From positions 1-6,092 of the forward strand of contig QIHV01000023.1 of assembly GCA_003229135.1 (NCBI GenBank): a stretch of 6,092 bases of DNA. Direction: 5' to 3'. Shown one piece after another: positions 1 through 5,773 of this stretch. The notes under the pieces are model-generated. The model did not search any database, was not told the DNA's origin, and saw only the letters and a program-made list of their open reading frames with translations. How positions within the stretch are numbered: the stretch's first letter is position 1; the number at the start of each line of letters is the position of its first letter. Origin of the DNA: Candidatus Kaiserbacteria bacterium (GTDB lineage: Bacteria > Patescibacteriota > Minisyncoccia > Phycocordibacterales > Phycocordibacteraceae). The translations under genes and the position numbers were made by a program.

Positions 1-1281
1 AATAATCTGGAGCTTGCTCTTGCGGCGCACCCTGTGCGTATTGAAGCACCGATACCGGGGAAATCACTTGTCGGCATAGAGGTGCCAAACACATCTAAAT
101 CCACAGTTGGGCTTGGCGGTCTGCTTAGTGCACCTGAGTGGAATACTAATAAAAAGTCACTTCTTGCTGCGCTTGGTCGCGATATTACAGGCACACCACA
201 CTATATAAATATTTCCAAAGCACCACACATACTTGTTGCTGGTGCTACCGGCTCAGGTAAGTCGGTATCCATTCACACACTTATCACTTCCCTACTTTAT
301 CGAAATGGTCCAAACCAGCTGCGGTTAATTATGATTGACCCAAAACGTGTGGAGCTGACACTATATAATGGCATTCCTCACTTGCTCACACCGGTTATTA
401 CCGACCCGAAAAGGACTATTTTGGCACTCAAGTGGGCTGCCAAAGAAATGGAACGGCGTTACAACATACTAGAAGCAGAGCAGGTGCGTGATATTGATTC
501 GTATCACAAGTCTGTTGTGGAGCCGGCAAAAAAGAAAGGCGAGGAAGATTTGCCGGAAGCCATGCCATATATTGCCATTATTATTGACGAGCTAGCTGAT
601 ATTATGCAGGCATATCCGCGTGAGCTCGAAGCTGCCATTGTACGGCTTGCACAAATGTCACGTGCTGTTGGTATTCACTTGATACTCTCAACACAACGTC
701 CGAGTGTGAATGTTATTACAGGACTTATTAAAGCCAACATATCGACACGACTCGCACTTCAGGTGGCGTCACAGATTGATTCTCGTACAATCATTGACAG
801 CGCGGGTGCAGAGCAATTGCTAGGTGCTGGTGACACGCTTTATCTCTCTGGTGATATGCAAAAACCGATGCGTATCCAAACTGCATTCATCAGTGAATCT
901 GAAGTAAAGAAGGTGGTGCAGTATATAAAGAAGCATAATTCTGGTGACCTTTCTTCACTTGACCTAAGCGGTAATAGCGCGGCATCTGACCCTAATGATG
1001 CCATTATGTCCGCCAATCTCGATGACGATGTTGACGATGAACTTTATGGTGAAGCGCGACGCGCTGTAGAGGAAGCAGGGCGTGCCTCGACTTCGTACCT
1101 GCAACGCAAACTGCGTATAGGGTATTCACGCGCGGCGCGACTTATGGATATACTTGAAGAAAGGGGCATTATCGGTCCCGCAGATGGGTCGCGCCCACGT
1201 GAAATACTTGCCCAAGTTGGTAGTGAGGATATTGAAAAAGAAGATTCTGAGGATAAAAATGAGGAGGACGAGAATACTTAA
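1..1281 (+). CDS. ftsK: DNA translocase FtsK/SpoIIIE, 5'-truncated by window edge
   Basis: ATP-driven double-stranded DNA pump that acts at the division septum in chromosome segregation (family knowledge). The reading frame is open from base 1, so the true start lies upstream; the GTG at 34 is internal because FtsK-typical sequence (LALAAHPVRIEAPIPGKS) runs across it. Of 426 visible codons, Walker A GATGSGKS is at residues 81-88 (bases 241-264). IDPKRVEL follows, then Walker B IIIDELADI (about bases 577-603), then the conserved motor block with STQRPSVNVITG and IDSRTIIDSAGAEQLLG. After an acidic linker (DDDVDDELYG, from base 1021) comes the C-terminal gamma winged-helix domain, with RKLRIGYSRAARLMDILEERG and PREIL. 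In known FtsKs that domain reads KOPS-like DNA and contacts XerD. The protein ends in a Glu/Asp-rich tail of about 20 residues. The N-terminal membrane domain is outside the window. The gene is 2 bases from the next one, suggesting an operon with recA. Confidence 0.97.
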   Translation, partial: NNLELALAAHPVRIEAPIPGKSLVGIEVPNTSKSTVGLGGLLSAPEWNTNKKSLLAALGRDITGTPHYINISKAPHILVAGATGSGKSVSIHTLITSLLYRNGPNQLRLIMIDPKRVELTLYNGIPHLLTPVITDPKRTILALKWAAKEMERRYNILEAEQVRDIDSYHKSVVEPAKKKGEEDLPEAMPYIAIIIDELADIMQAYPRELEAAIVRLAQMSRAVGIHLILSTQRPSVNVITGLIKANISTRLALQVASQIDSRTIIDSAGAEQLLGAGDTLYLSGDMQKPMRIQTAFISESEVKKVVQYIKKHNSGDLSSLDLSGNSAASDPNDAIMSANLDDDVDDELYGEARRAVEEAGRASTSYLQRKLRIGYSRAARLMDILEERGIIGPADGSRPREILAQVGSEDIEKEDSEDKNEEDENT

Positions 1282-1283
1282 CT

Positions 1284-1613
1284 ATGTCACCCATACGCAT
1301 CACACTGATAATCACACTTATCATAGTGGCCGGGTATGGAGTTATCGAGGCGCTTCCCCTTCTCTCCGGCCCACAGCTCACTCTGCGTACACCGATTAAC
1401 GGAACAAGTACACCAAATGGATTTATAAGAGTGTCTGGGCACGTTGCGCGAGTTACAAAGCTCACACTAGACGGTGCTACACTACTCTCCGATAACAATG
1501 GCTCATTTTCGAAGGTGCTCGCTCTTGCGCCAGGAACGTCTATACTTACTCTAACGGCATCCGATCGATTTGGGCATACCGTTACCGACACACGAACAAT
1601 ATTCTTCCCATAA
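1284..1613 (+). CDS. Small membrane-anchored protein with Ig-like beta-sandwich domain
   Basis: 109 residues, function not recognised. Residues 6-24 ([19 protein letters not shown]) form one hydrophobic segment after a short basic N-terminus. This could be a signal anchor; no lipobox Cys is seen. Residues about 31-108 show the alternating pattern of a bacterial Ig-like / glucodextranase-B-type domain: [19 protein letters not shown], then [37 protein letters not shown] and a final strand. The expected topology is a single helix in the membrane with one beta-sandwich outside the cell. It starts 2 bases after the ftsK stop and ends 13 bases before the recA start, so it probably shares their transcript. 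A GAGGAGG at 1261-1267 lies 16 bases upstream of the ATG, which is too far for a normal Shine-Dalgarno and is also Glu codons of ftsK. The domain call rests on pattern only. Confidence 0.8.
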   Translation: MSPIRITLIITLIIVAGYGVIEALPLLSGPQLTLRTPINGTSTPNGFIRVSGHVARVTKLTLDGATLLSDNNGSFSKVLALAPGTSILTLTASDRFGHTVTDTRTIFFP

Positions 1614-1626
1614 CCTTTACATACCT

Positions 1627-2670
1627 ATGCCTATAAGAAAGAAAAAGATTACCAAAGAACCAAAGACCGTTGATGCAGCTGCAACCGACCGCAGCGACAA
1701 ACAAAAATCTATCGATCTCGCTCTTAAAGAAATCCGTACCAAATTTGGAGATGAGGCAATTATGACTTTCAGTTCCGGAAAGCAAGCTACACGCCCATCC
1801 ATTCCAACTGGATCTATCGGCCTTGATTATGCTCTTGGTATCGGTGGTCTTCCGCGCGGGCGCATCATTGAAATCTTTGGCCCTGAATCAAGTGGTAAAA
1901 CAACACTGGCACTGCACTCGGTAGCCGAAGCGCAGAAAAAGGGTGGTATTTGTGCATTTGTGGATGCCGAACATGCCCTTGACCCAGAGTATTCGCAACG
2001 TATCGGTATAAAGCTCGATGAACTTCTTATTTCACAACCAGACACGGGCGAGCAAGCTCTTGAAATAGTGGAGTCGCTGGTGCGCAGCGGTAACATAGAC
2101 GTTATTGTCATAGACTCTGTGGCCGCACTTACACCTAAAGATGAGATCGAGGGTGATATGGGTGCAACACACGTTGGTAAACAGGCGAGACTTATGAGTC
2201 AGGCCCTGCGTAAACTAACTGCCATAACGGCAAAAAGTAAAACTATCGTTATATTTATTAACCAGATACGTATGCAAATTGGTGTGATGTTTGGCAATCC
2301 CGAAACAACACCAGGAGGCAAGGCACTCAAGTTTTATACAAGTGTGCGGCTTGATATTCGCCGTATTGCTCAGATTAAAAAAGGTGATGAGGTTGTTGGT
2401 GGGCGTGTACGAGTAAAAGTTGTAAAAAATAAAATCGCTGCGCCGTTCAAAACAACCGAGTTTGATTTACTTTATAATGAGGGAATCAGTCGTGAGGGTG
2501 AGTTGCTCGCACTTGGTGAGAAGTACGACATTGTGAGTAAGGCGGGTGCAAGTTATAAATTTGGTGAAGTGGCTCTTGGGCGCGGGTATGACGCTTCACG
2601 TACTTTCTTGCGCGATAATCCAAAAATTAAAAGTAACCTGTTGAAACAAATAAAAGAAAAGCTTGTGTAA
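1627..2670 (+). CDS. recA: Recombinase A
   Basis: 347-residue RecA: ATP-dependent strand-exchange protein that forms filaments on single-stranded DNA for homologous recombination and repair. Visible motifs are Walker A GPESSGKT (85-92), [10 protein letters not shown] (111-120), the L1 region [18 protein letters not shown] (175-192), Walker [11 protein letters not shown] (159-168), the L2 region starting [20 protein letters not shown] (212-231), and the RecA signature [14 protein letters not shown] (233-246). The start at 1627 (MPIRKKK) was chosen over an in-frame ATG at 1570, which would overlap the upstream gene by 44 bases and add a 19-residue stretch not typical of RecA. The N-terminus is Lys/Arg-rich and somewhat extended before the usual helix ([20 protein letters not shown]). 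The C-terminus is short and basic (KQIKEKLV), without the long acidic tail of E. coli RecA. No Shine-Dalgarno and no LexA-box-like palindrome is visible upstream. It probably depends on the ftsK-side promoter. Confidence 0.98.
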   Translation: MPIRKKKITKEPKTVDAAATDRSDKQKSIDLALKEIRTKFGDEAIMTFSSGKQATRPSIPTGSIGLDYALGIGGLPRGRIIEIFGPESSGKTTLALHSVAEAQKKGGICAFVDAEHALDPEYSQRIGIKLDELLISQPDTGEQALEIVESLVRSGNIDVIVIDSVAALTPKDEIEGDMGATHVGKQARLMSQALRKLTAITAKSKTIVIFINQIRMQIGVMFGNPETTPGGKALKFYTSVRLDIRRIAQIKKGDEVVGGRVRVKVVKNKIAAPFKTTEFDLLYNEGISREGELLALGEKYDIVSKAGASYKFGEVALGRGYDASRTFLRDNPKIKSNLLKQIKEKLV

Positions 2671-2673
2671 TTA

Positions 2674-3009
2674 TTAAGCGTGAATAGGTATTAAAAATGA
2701 GGCAATGAGTCGCGCTGTAACACGAGCTAGATACACCGTTGCCACCGCTACCATAAGTACTAGTATCTGAACGGTAACGTGCGTGTGTACAAATGCGTAA
2801 ACCCAGAATTGACCCAGTGCGACAATATCTGCCGAGTGGGGCATATTGTTGAAAACTCGTGCAACCCACACCTCCCTTCCAATTCCCCACAATGCAACAA
2901 CCAGTACGAACGCGGCAAATGCGCCACCGCTTATAAGTGGTCGCAAAGCGTGTACAGCGTGTACACGGCGCATAACATTCTTTTTTATGGAGTTAGTTGA
3001 ATCGGTCAT
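2674..3009 (-). CDS. Two-helix membrane protein overlapping the sigma factor gene; possible regulator of it
   Basis: 111 residues from the ATG at 3009 (MTDSTNSIKKNVMRRVHAVH). An in-frame ATG at 3054 would give 126 residues, but its extra part (MYIVLKNYLNKQPIT) lies wholly inside the sigma gene in another frame. The N-terminal 25 residues are basic and probably cytoplasmic. Hydrophobic helix 1 spans about 25-44 (LISGGAFAAFVLVVALWGIG) and a second long hydrophobic stretch about 65-95 (FWVYAFVHTHVTVQILVLMV and on); a short loop joins them. The ATG sits 17 bases inside the end of the upstream sigma-factor gene and has no Shine-Dalgarno, so translation is probably coupled. Position and overlap are those of a classic anti-sigma factor. 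However, the cytoplasmic part is very short and there is no zinc anti-sigma HxxxCxxC motif, so that role is only inferred from context. Confidence 0.75.
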   Translation of the reverse strand: MTDSTNSIKKNVMRRVHAVHALRPLISGGAFAAFVLVVALWGIGREVWVARVFNNMPHSADIVALGQFWVYAFVHTHVTVQILVLMVAVATVYLARVTARLIASFLIPIHA

Positions 3010-3574
3010 GGTGATTGGTTGCTTGTTTAAATAATTTTTTAGCACGATGTACACGAGTCTTTACTGCCGATACCGAGATGCCTTCATCTCGTGCAATTTC
3101 CTCTTGGGTTTTTCCTTCCAGAAATTGAAACCGTAAAATACGCGCTGAGGTTTCCGGAAGTTTTGCAAGTATTGAGAGTACTTCGTTACGAATAGTTAGT
3201 GGCTCCATAAAATTTTTCGTATCTGGAAGTGCCTCGTAGTGTTGTGGTTCCAGTACAGCTGTTGCGTCTCTCTTGCGCTTCAGCTTGCCGTATCGCGTAA
3301 GTGCCACACGAATCAATATTGCATACCCCCACGAAGAAAGTGTGGCGCCATCTTGTGGGTGGTAGCGGTCGGCATAAATGTACATACGTGTAAACGCATC
3401 TTGTACAACCTCTTGCGCATCTTCTCGGCTTTTAAGAATTGATTGCGCCTTACGTAAAAATGGTGCCTCATACCTATCAACCAAAATTGCAAAAAGCGCG
3501 GGGTCTCGCTGCGAGCACTTCAGTACTTGTGCGTCAGAAAGAGCCGCATAATCGACGTTGCTTGAAATACTCAT
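2993..3574 (-). CDS. RNA polymerase sigma factor, sigma-70 family, ECF-like (sigma2 + sigma4)
   Basis: About 193 residues from the ATG at 3574 (MSISSNVDYAALSDAQVL). Region sigma2 covers about 20-100, with DPALFAILVDRYEAPFLRKA, the DAQEVVQDAFTRMY helix (52-65) and the -10-reading part SSWGYAILIRVALTRYGKLK (80-99). A short linker follows, then sigma4 at about 126-183 with a helix-turn-helix KTQEEIARDEGISVSAVKTR (155-174) that would read the -35 element. Regions 1 and 3 are absent, as in ECF (group 4) sigma factors. Starts at 3613 (MPKVADNS) and 3589 are also in frame. I prefer 3574 because AGGG lies just upstream of it, and because the longer form would leave only 33 bases before the divergent efp start and cover sequence that looks like promoter elements. 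The target regulon cannot be told from the window. The overlapping downstream membrane protein may control it. Confidence 0.9.
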   Translation of the reverse strand: MSISSNVDYAALSDAQVLKCSQRDPALFAILVDRYEAPFLRKAQSILKSREDAQEVVQDAFTRMYIYADRYHPQDGATLSSWGYAILIRVALTRYGKLKRKRDATAVLEPQHYEALPDTKNFMEPLTIRNEVLSILAKLPETSARILRFQFLEGKTQEEIARDEGISVSAVKTRVHRAKKLFKQATNHHDRFN

Positions 3575-3589
3575 AATGCCCTGTATCAT
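3562..3589 (+). promoter_or_regulatory. Candidate promoter for efp, inside/next to the 5' end of the sigma gene
   Basis: TTGAAA (3562-3567), a 16-base spacer and TATCAT (3584-3589, one mismatch to TATAAT) face the efp gene. The start of transcription would be near 3596, giving a leader of about 50 bases. The minus strand here also holds -10-like strings (GATAAT at 3598-3593, TATGAT at 3590-3585) pointing at the sigma gene, but without a convincing -35. Motif match only, in AT-rich DNA. Confidence 0.35.
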
Positions 3590-3646
3590 ACTATTATCTG
3601 CCACTTTGGGCATTTTTTATAACTTTACACAGACAAAACAAGTTAC

Positions 3647-4222
3647 ATGGCAATTCTTTCTTATAGTGAAATTACGCAAAAGAAAATCATTGATTTCAAT
3701 AACGAACCGTATGAAGTACTTTCATCACGCGTGTTTCGTATGCAAATGAGAAAGCCGGTAAACCAAACTAAACTTCGGCACCTTGTCTCCGGTAAGGTTA
3801 TTGAGAACTCATTTCATCAAAACGAAACAGCAAAAGAAGCTGAGATTGAAAATATGGAGGCAGCATTTCTTTATACAAATCGTGGTGAATCGTGGTTCTG
3901 CGAACAAGGTAACCCAAAAAACCGATTTTCTTTCCCAGAGAATGAGGTGTATGAAAAAGTAAAATGGCTTGTACAAAACGCTCACGTAACCGTGCTACTT
4001 TACAATGAAAGGCCTGTAACTATAAGTATTCCCATTAAAGTTGAGCTTACCGTAACCAAAGCACCGCCTACTATTAAGGGCGATACCGCGAGTGGAGGCA
4101 CCAAACAGGTTACTCTTGCCTCCGGTGCCGTTGTAAGTACTCCGCTTTTTATCAATGAAGGAGATGTGCTACGTATAAATACCGATACGGGCGAGTATGT
4201 TGAGAGGGTCAGTAAGGCATAG
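3647..4222 (+). CDS. efp: Translation elongation factor P
   Basis: 191 residues, normal EF-P length. EF-P binds between the P and E sites of the ribosome and relieves stalling at polyproline stretches. Domain I (about 1-62) holds NNEPYEVLSSRVFRMQMRKP and TKLRHLVSGKVIENSF. Domain II (about 65-128) includes AFLYTNRGESWF and VKWLVQNAHVTVLLYNERPV. Domain III (129-191) carries the family signature KGDTASGGTK and GAVVSTPLFINEGDVLRINT, then TGEYVERV. A gapless alignment from memory with E. coli EF-P puts Met34 where the modified Lys34 of PGKG sits, with Arg35 and Lys36 next to it; Q40TKLRHL matches VKLRRL. The loop tip is therefore non-canonical. No modification enzyme (EpmA/B/C, EarP, YmfI) is in the window. 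There is no Shine-Dalgarno before the ATG. The gene is divergent from the sigma gene, and no terminator stands directly after the stop; the first one downstream is at 4418. Confidence 0.96.
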   Translation: MAILSYSEITQKKIIDFNNEPYEVLSSRVFRMQMRKPVNQTKLRHLVSGKVIENSFHQNETAKEAEIENMEAAFLYTNRGESWFCEQGNPKNRFSFPENEVYEKVKWLVQNAHVTVLLYNERPVTISIPIKVELTVTKAPPTIKGDTASGGTKQVTLASGAVVSTPLFINEGDVLRINTDTGEYVERVSKA

Positions 4223-4280
4223 TTTGCACTTAACTAATCAAATGATAGACTTTGTGCTGTGATGAGTATTTGTAGGTAAC

Positions 4281-4308
4281 TTGTAAAAAATACAGTACGT
4301 GTTATATT
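4281..4308 (+). promoter_or_regulatory. Candidate promoter for a short transcript downstream of efp
   Basis: TTGTAA (4281-4286), a 16-base spacer and TATATT (4303-4308; one mismatch to TATAAT). Transcription would begin near 4314-4316 and run about 140 bases to the terminator at 4418-4453. There is no protein gene in between, so the promoter would serve an RNA. Supported by motif match and by its placement relative to the terminator only. Confidence 0.35.
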
Positions 4309-4313
4309 AATTC

Positions 4314-4453
4314 CTGCACTCGTTGCTTGGTTCCTTTTACTCCTTGCTCAGTTTCTACCGCTGAGTTGAGCGCGACTGTTCTACGCTGCTCGAAGAGATC
4401 TTGTGTATCTGGGTGACCTGCCCCGCGGTACAACGTACCCGGGGCAGTTTTTT
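4314..4453 (+). ncRNA. Candidate small non-coding RNA between efp and the double terminator
   Basis: This gene-free stretch (4223-4460) has the outline of an independent RNA: a promoter-like element at 4281-4308, then about 140 bases, then a strong intrinsic terminator. Within it are a hairpin CTCAG/CTGAG (4347-4351 with 4361-4365, 9-base loop) and a hairpin GAGCGCG/CGC-T-GCTC (4368-4374 with 4384-4391, one bulged T, 9-base loop). A weak AGAT/ATCT pair (4396-4399 with 4407-4410) and the terminator hairpin follow. The 5' third (about 4311-4346) is pyrimidine-rich and free of obvious structure, and contains CTCCTT (4340-4345). It does not resemble tRNA, tmRNA, the SRP domain IV core or RNase P as I know them; a divergent 6S RNA cannot be excluded. 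It may instead simply be the 3' untranslated region of efp. Confidence 0.38.
4418..4453 (+). terminator. Intrinsic terminator (plus strand)
   Basis: Stem CTGCCCCG (4418-4425) pairs with CGGGGCAG (4440-4447). One bulged C (4426) separates it from an inner stem GGTAC/GTACC (4427-4431 with 4435-4439) closing an AAC loop. Six T follow at 4448-4453. The minus strand has no T run after the hairpin, so it is directional. It ends transcription from efp and/or the candidate small RNA. Confidence 0.9.
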
Positions 4454-4460
4454 ATACTTT

Positions 4461-4498
4461 TAAGAAAAACCCCGCGCTAAAGCGCGGGGTTTTTCTTA
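4461..4498. terminator. Bidirectional intrinsic terminator between the efp side and rpsR
   Basis: Perfect 17-bp inverted repeat, 4461-4477 with 4482-4498, around the loop TAAA. The GC core CCCCGCGC/GCGCGGGG is flanked by AAAAA and TTTTT, so each strand reads as a GC hairpin followed by a T run. On the minus strand it lies 10 bases after the rpsR stop and ends the rpsF-ssb-rpsR transcript. On the plus strand it backs up the terminator at 4418-4453. Confidence 0.93.
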
Positions 4499-4508
4499 CA
4501 AAATTTGA

Positions 4509-4715
4509 TTATGCCGCAATATATGGCATCAGTGCCATATAGCGGGCACGCTTAATTGCTTGAGCAATTTCACGCTGTCTTTTTGAGGTAACCCCAGTAC
4601 GACGACGTGATAGTATTTTTGCGTGTGGGTTTGTAAATAGCGCAAGGTACTGCGTATCTTTATAGTCAATAAACTTTTTATGCTCTATTTCTTCTCGTTG
4701 CGCTTGATGTGCCAT
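4509..4715 (-). CDS. rpsR: 30S ribosomal protein S18 (bS18)
   Basis: 68 residues. bS18 binds the platform of the 30S subunit as a heterodimer with bS6, which is encoded in the same cluster. The family blocks are clear: KKFIDYKDTQYLALF (13-27), then ILSRRRTGVTSKRQREIAQA (34-53) and IKRARYMALMPYI (54-66). There is no cysteine, so it is a zinc-free form. It is at the short end for bS18 because the tails on both sides of the core are small. The gene is last in the cluster, 18 bases after ssb, without a visible Shine-Dalgarno. The bidirectional terminator follows at once, and the rplI gene that often comes next in other bacteria is missing. Confidence 0.97.
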   Translation of the reverse strand: MAHQAQREEIEHKKFIDYKDTQYLALFTNPHAKILSRRRTGVTSKRQREIAQAIKRARYMALMPYIAA

Positions 4716-4733
4716 ATGTGTGTTACTGATTTA

Positions 4734-5183
4734 TTAAAATGGAATATCTTCCGGATTGATATCTTCATCAGGATACTGGATTGCTTCTCCTTGTTCTTGT
4801 TTTGGTGCGGGTGTTGCTGCTGCAGTCGGTGTACCAGATTCGCCACCAGTGCCACTACGACCACCATCACCAAACTGGAAATTATCAACAACAATTTCTG
4901 TACGGTAGTTTTTGCGACCGTCAGATTCCCATGAACGTGTTTGCAGGCGCCCTTCAACAAAGAGTGGGCGTCCTTTTTTCATATACTGACCGATAAGCTC
5001 GGCAGTACGACCAAAGGCAACGATGTTATGAAACTCAGTTGCTTCCTGCTTTCGTCCTTCTTTATCTTTGTAGACACGATTGGTGGCAAGACCGAAAGTT
5101 GCCACTTGATTGCCAGATGGCAGCGCGCGCAATTCTGGGTCGCGAGTTAAATTGCCATAAAGAAATGCTTTGTTGATATACAT
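4734..5183 (-). CDS. ssb: Single-stranded DNA-binding protein
   Basis: 149 residues. It coats single-stranded DNA in replication, recombination and repair. The OB fold spans about 1-103: MYINKAFLYGNLTRDPELRA, PSGNQVATFGLATNRVYKD, TEFHNIVAFGRTAELIGQYM, KKGRPLFVEGRLQTRSWE and YRTEIVVDNFQFG. A flexible Gly/Ser/Thr/Ala/Pro/Gln-rich linker (about 104-135) leads to the conserved acidic tip EDINPEDIPF, which docks partner proteins; the final DIPF motif is intact. Its place between rpsF and rpsR is the common bacterial arrangement and lies 9 bases after the rpsF stop. No Shine-Dalgarno is visible before the ATG at 5183. Confidence 0.97.
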   Translation of the reverse strand: MYINKAFLYGNLTRDPELRALPSGNQVATFGLATNRVYKDKEGRKQEATEFHNIVAFGRTAELIGQYMKKGRPLFVEGRLQTRSWESDGRKNYRTEIVVDNFQFGDGGRSGTGGESGTPTAAATPAPKQEQGEAIQYPDEDINPEDIPF

Positions 5184-5192
5184 AGTGATATA

Positions 5193-5690
5193 TTATGCGG
5201 CGGTTTGTTCAAGTGCGGCATTGAGCTCAGCTTCAGAAACCTTCTGCGCATCTTCCGTCTTTTCTTGTGTGCGCATACGCAAGTCTCGCTGCTCTACCGC
5301 GTGCTCAACCGCTTCTTTATTGGTAAGAATATCGATAAAACGGAATATTCGCGACTCTTCACGTGCGGTTTTCAGTATGGCTGTATGGTTGTCTACGGTT
5401 GCCTCATACGCAATCCATGCAAAAAATGAAGAGGAGAAGTCGTGCCGTCCTTCATGCTCCATACGGTAAATTGTATATGCGAGCTGTAATTTCTCCGGCT
5501 CACCAGTGGCAATTATGGTACTGACTTCGGCAACGGCACTTTTTAGTGCCTGATACAACTGTTTTACATCATTTTGGGAAAGTTCTGGGTCAATATGAAA
5601 GCCGAGCTCATATATCTGTGATTCAGAATAATCCGTATCAGCTACATTTTCTACCGCCTCTTCAAGAGGTTCTTTTTGTTTTCTAGCCAT
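5193..5690 (-). CDS. rpsF: 30S ribosomal protein S6 (bS6), with N- and C-terminal extensions
   Basis: 165 residues; the usual bS6 core is near 95-100. The core lies at about 26-122: IYELGFHIDPELSQNDVKQL, then a helix, EPEKLQLAYTIYRMEHEGRH (64-83), FFAWIAYEATVDNHTAILKT and a last strand ESRIFRFIDILTN. Tyr-Glu-Leu at the first strand, the central LAY-I pattern and the RIFRF strand identify the family. An acidic N-terminal arm of about 25 residues and a charged, probably helical C-terminal tail of about 40 residues (EAVEHAVEQRDLRMRTQEKT and on) are extra. AGGA at 5704-5701 lies 10 bases before the ATG, a weak Shine-Dalgarno; part of it can pair in a CTAAC/GTTAG mini-hairpin (5703-5715). It is the first gene of rpsF-ssb-rpsR. 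Confidence 0.93.
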   Translation of the reverse strand: MARKQKEPLEEAVENVADTDYSESQIYELGFHIDPELSQNDVKQLYQALKSAVAEVSTIIATGEPEKLQLAYTIYRMEHEGRHDFSSSFFAWIAYEATVDNHTAILKTAREESRIFRFIDILTNKEAVEHAVEQRDLRMRTQEKTEDAQKVSEAELNAALEQTAA

Positions 5691-5738
5691 AATGGAAATA
5701 TCCTAACATTGTTAGAGATTAAATCAATATAAACAACA

Positions 5739-5768
5739 GGGGCGGGCTTGTAAGTACAAGTCCGCCCC
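5739..5768 (-). promoter_or_regulatory. Very stable hairpin at the predicted 5' end of the rpsF mRNA (leader element)
   Basis: Arms 5739-5752 and 5755-5768 pair over 14 positions (GGGGCGG then CTTGTA with their complements). There is one exception, positions 5746/5761, which is an A-C mismatch in the minus-strand RNA and a G-U pair in plus-strand RNA. Neither side has a real T run, so it is a poor terminator. It begins right where the candidate rpsF promoter would start transcription, about 78 bases before the ATG. It may be an mRNA 5'-stabilising hairpin or a binding site for the S6:S18 complex, which is known to repress rpsF leaders in other bacteria. I cannot see the known CCG-bulge form of that motif clearly. 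Confidence 0.55.
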
Positions 5769-5773
5769 GCGGT

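Noticed and set aside
1169..1591. A long minus-strand frame (140 codons) opposite the ftsK end and the Ig-like gene
   Set aside because: It lies antisense to two well-supported genes, has low-complexity Ser/Val-rich content and shows no family features. It is a shadow frame.
1570..1626. An upstream in-frame ATG extending RecA by 19 residues
   Set aside because: It overlaps the Ig-like gene by 44 bases, and the added residues do not look like a RecA N-terminus.
4280..4369. A 29-codon frame on the plus strand reading like a signal peptide (VKNTVRVILIPALVAWFLL, ending TGA at 4367-4369)
   Set aside because: It has no ATG, GTG or TTG start in frame after the preceding stop. The hydrophobic residues follow from the pyrimidine-rich bases, and past the TGA the same frame runs through a terminator hairpin. 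A remnant of a decayed membrane-protein gene is possible but not supported.
4685..4960. Overlapping frames on both strands across ssb (for example 4685-4960 minus)
   Set aside because: SSB has a complete OB fold and an intact acidic tip in its own frame. The others arise from the biased codon use of its Gly/Thr/Ala-rich linker.
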